Assembly (NCBI RefSeq): GCF_003946405.1
Contig: NZ_RHOG01000020.1
Location: forward strand, 1 to 45,248
DNA length: 45,248 nt
DNA from: Lacticaseibacillus yichunensis
Lineage (GTDB): Bacteria > Bacillota > Bacilli > Lactobacillales > Lactobacillaceae
Direction: 5' to 3'
Below, piece by piece: positions 43,247 to 45,248 of this stretch. A model generated the notes under the pieces. The model searched no databases, was not told the DNA's origin, and saw only the letters and a program-made list of their open reading frames with translations. The position numbers and the translations under genes were made by a program. Every line of letters starts with the position of its first letter. The stretch's first letter is position 1.

Positions 43247-43302
43247 GCAAGCTAGCGGATACGAAAGAACTGATTTTTTCGTATTGGGCTACCTTGCTTT
43301 TT
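43247..43302 (+). terminator. Terminator after the transporter
   Basis: GCAAG/CTTGC, TAGC/GGCTA and ATACGAAA/TTTCGTAT stack into one long stem followed by TTTTTC. Confidence 0.85.
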
Positions 43303-43360
43303 CATATATGCGCGGTTAAAGTTGAAAGTGTTTCAGGAACAATTTAGGAGGATGCAGATA

Positions 43361-44701
43361 ATGGCTTATATCTCTTTTGATTCATCGAAGCTGAGCAAGT
43401 TCGTTCACGAAAACGAGCTCGGCGAGATGCAGGCACTGGTCACCGCAGCTGACAAGGAGCTGCGTGAAGGCACCGGCGCTGGCAACGATTTTCGTGGGTT
43501 CTTGGACCTGCCTGTCAACTATGACAAGGACGAGTTCGCCCGGATCAAGAAGGCGGCAGAAAAGGTTCAAAGCGATTCCGAAGTCTTCGTTGCGATCGGT
43601 ATTGGTGGTTCCTACCTTGGCGCACGGATGGCAATCGACTTTTTGTCCCACACCTTCCGCAACTACGAACCAGGCCGCAAACTGCCAGAAGTTTATTTTG
43701 CCGGCAATTCCATTTCTAGCAGCTACCTGGCTGATCTGGTCGACATCATTGGCGACCGCGACTTCTCTTTGAACGTCATCAGCAAGTCCGGGACCACGAC
43801 CGAACCTTCGATCGCATTCCGGATCCTCAAGGCCAAACTTGTCGAGAAATACGGCAAGGAAGGCGCTAAGGGTCGTATCTACGCGACAACTGATCGCGCA
43901 CAAGGCGCTTTGAAGCATGAATCCGATGTTGAAGGCTACGAAGAATTCGTTGTGCCTGATGATCTGGGTGGCCGTTACTCTGTTTTGTCCGCAGTTGGCC
44001 TGCTTCCGATCGCCGTTGCTGGTGGCGACATCGATGCCTTGATGAAGGGCGCTGCCGATGCCCGCGACGAATATAGCGACGCGGATCTGACCAAGAACGA
44101 AGCTTATCAGTATGCTGCATTGCGCAACATTTTGTATCGCAAGGGCTACACGACTGAATTGCTTGAAAACTACGAACCGACCCTGCAGTATCTCGGCGAA
44201 TGGTGGAAGCAATTGATGGGCGAGTCTGAAGGCAAGGATCAAAAGGGAATCTACCCATCATCTGCAAACTTCAGTACTGACCTGCATTCCTTGGGTCAAT
44301 ACATCCAGGAAGGTCTGCGCAACCTGATGGAGACCGTTGTTTGGGTCGACCAGCCAAATCATGAGCTGACCATTCCTGTTGAAAAAGGCTCTAACGATGG
44401 CCTCGACTATCTGGAAGGCCGCAAGATGTCCGAAGTAAACCGCAAGGCGTACGAGGGCGTTGTGCTGGCTCATACCGATGGCGGCGTGCCAGTGATGACT
44501 GTCACCATTCCAAAGCAGGATGCATACACCTTGGGCTACCTGATCTATTTCTTTGAAGCAGCCGTTGCTGTCTCTGGCTACCTGAATGGCATCAACCCAT
44601 TCAACCAGCCTGGCGTTGAAGCCTATAAGAAAAATATGTTTGCGCTTCTCGGCCGCCCTGGCTTTGAAGATATGACCAAGGAATTGACCGCACGCCTGTA
44701 A
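43361..44701 (+). CDS. pgi: Glucose-6-phosphate isomerase
   Basis: A 446-residue glycolytic enzyme interconverting glucose-6-phosphate and fructose-6-phosphate, the substrate of GlmS. Conserved stretches include [26 protein letters not shown] and [18 protein letters not shown] lies 9 nt before the ATG at 43361; the open frame upstream is not needed. Codon use (many preferred codons) suggests high expression. Confidence 0.98.
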   Translation: MAYISFDSSKLSKFVHENELGEMQALVTAADKELREGTGAGNDFRGFLDLPVNYDKDEFARIKKAAEKVQSDSEVFVAIGIGGSYLGARMAIDFLSHTFRNYEPGRKLPEVYFAGNSISSSYLADLVDIIGDRDFSLNVISKSGTTTEPSIAFRILKAKLVEKYGKEGAKGRIYATTDRAQGALKHESDVEGYEEFVVPDDLGGRYSVLSAVGLLPIAVAGGDIDALMKGAADARDEYSDADLTKNEAYQYAALRNILYRKGYTTELLENYEPTLQYLGEWWKQLMGESEGKDQKGIYPSSANFSTDLHSLGQYIQEGLRNLMETVVWVDQPNHELTIPVEKGSNDGLDYLEGRKMSEVNRKAYEGVVLAHTDGGVPVMTVTIPKQDAYTLGYLIYFFEAAVAVSGYLNGINPFNQPGVEAYKKNMFALLGRPGFEDMTKELTARL

Positions 44702-44738
44702 TGACGCGGGGTTCAGTTAGGTAAAAAGCACCACACAA

Positions 44739-44811
44739 GACCGCTAGTATTGTTCATTTGCGTGACTGAGTTTTTTGTTCACGTGTTCTTGACAATGCTG
44801 GCGGTCTTTTT
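44739..44811 (+). terminator. Branched terminator after pgi
   Basis: GACCGCTAGTATTGT pairs with GACAATGCTGGCGGTC (two mismatches) and is followed by TTTTT. The loop contains its own CGTGA/TCACG hairpin. Confidence 0.85.
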
Positions 44812-45136
44812 GTGAACGATTTTTTCGTCGGCGCCGGGTACATTGCTTTAAAACGCTGATGTGATGGGCTGTGACGCTATCACAAAAGTTTTTGAATCCG
44901 GGGGCCGGGCGTGCGGACCTTCAGAGATGAAATGATGTTAAAGAAATCGAAATCGCCGTCGAGTTTAGATTGGTTAAAATTGCATCGTTTATTCTATTCA
45001 CGTGCGTCCATGGGTATCGACTCTCGTGTAAGAGGTGAACGATCCGGGCTTTTTCGCGATTGCTGGAACCCGCACCGCATCAACGTTTCAAAATTTCCGA
45101 TCACATTTTCCGGCTCCCGTTCGCTTTATATTATGT
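44812..45136. other. Gene-free stretch
   Basis: I see no gene with a credible start and domain here. TATATTAT at 45127-45134 is a possible -10 for what follows, but no clear -35 is present. Confidence 0.4.
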
Positions 45137-45248
45137 AAGGGTCAGGAAGGTGGGCTCTTGCCGACGCCCGAATGAGCATGCCCCAAGTGGAGACTGTCGC
45201 ATGCATATTCATTCGACTCCATGGGCGGTCGGGGGAAACAACACACCA
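45137..45248 (+). ncRNA. Structured RNA candidate, cut by the window edge
   Basis: CGAATGAGCATGC (45169-45181) pairs with GCATGCATATTCATTCG (45199-45215). This helix is enclosed by CCGACGCCC (45161-45169) and GGGCGGTCGG (45223-45232). The two nested long helices with an AT-rich promoter-like box just upstream suggest a non-coding RNA or a riboswitch leader. I could not match it to a known class. Confidence 0.45.

Noticed and set aside
43382-44242. Long open frame antisense to pgi
   Set aside because: pgi is unmistakable on the plus strand; the antisense frame has no domain.
44911-45138. 75-codon frame after pgi
   Set aside because: No good ribosome binding site, no domain, and overlaps the promoter-like box of the RNA candidate.
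45137-45248. Magnesium (M-box) riboswitch or RNase P RNA at the right edge
   Set aside because: The conserved core strings of these classes are not present in the visible part.

Overview
The window is chromosomal DNA of a fairly high-GC lactic acid bacterium, most likely a member of Lactobacillaceae close to Lacticaseibacillus. This rests on the tmRNA tag peptide AKNENSYALAA, the cdaA-cdaR-glmM block followed by glmS, a comG operon followed by a ytxK-type methyltransferase and ackA, low-GC Gram-positive promoters and ribosome binding sites, and a LexA box of the Firmicutes type. Species cannot be fixed from sequence alone. Almost everything is core housekeeping DNA. The unusual material lies between the genes.

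Layout. 1-770: 3' part of an ISL3-type transposase, a hairpin and a 9-bp minisatellite. 770-5413: a P-type cation ATPase and a stand-alone acetaldehyde dehydrogenase (both minus). 5414-5917: spacer with a structured repeat. 5918-11280: cdaA, cdaR, glmM and glmS (c-di-AMP synthesis and amino-sugar entry to the cell wall). 11382-14819: pepF, a VanZ-like protein and a YebC regulator. 14935-18493: complete comGA-GG DNA-uptake pilus operon, then the ytxK-like methyltransferase and ackA. 20929-23447: membrane protein, CycA-like permease and an anchored protein. 23681-24042: ssrA (tmRNA). 24155-27068: SdpI-like protein, two-component system and a small membrane gene split by a TAG codon. 27253-29816: manganese/zinc ABC transporter behind a DtxR/MntR-type palindrome. 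29939-34250: ACT protein, RpiR regulator, two Gfo/Idh/MocA oxidoreductases and a membrane protein. 34494-37101: SOS-type Y-family polymerase with a small partner, and an aldo-keto reductase. 37166-41240: a degenerate ABC ATPase with a mini FtsX-like permease, and a lipoteichoic acid synthase. 41451-44701: a second VanZ protein, a CcpA-type regulated GRP sugar transporter and pgi. 44702-45248: pgi terminator and the start of a structured RNA candidate.

Two families of dispersed, apparently structured intergenic repeats are the most interesting content. Family S consists of ~120-126-nt modular units at 5700-5846, 13777-13988 and 38687-38968. Each unit folds into one long hairpin whose arms differ between copies but keep pairing, while the apical loop and a linker stay conserved. 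Family R has three copies of ~140-nt (3703, 30390, 34258), very similar in sequence. They also fold on themselves, two end in a terminator-like hairpin, and one carries a 47-nt hairpin insertion. I do not recognise either family as a named RNA or element.
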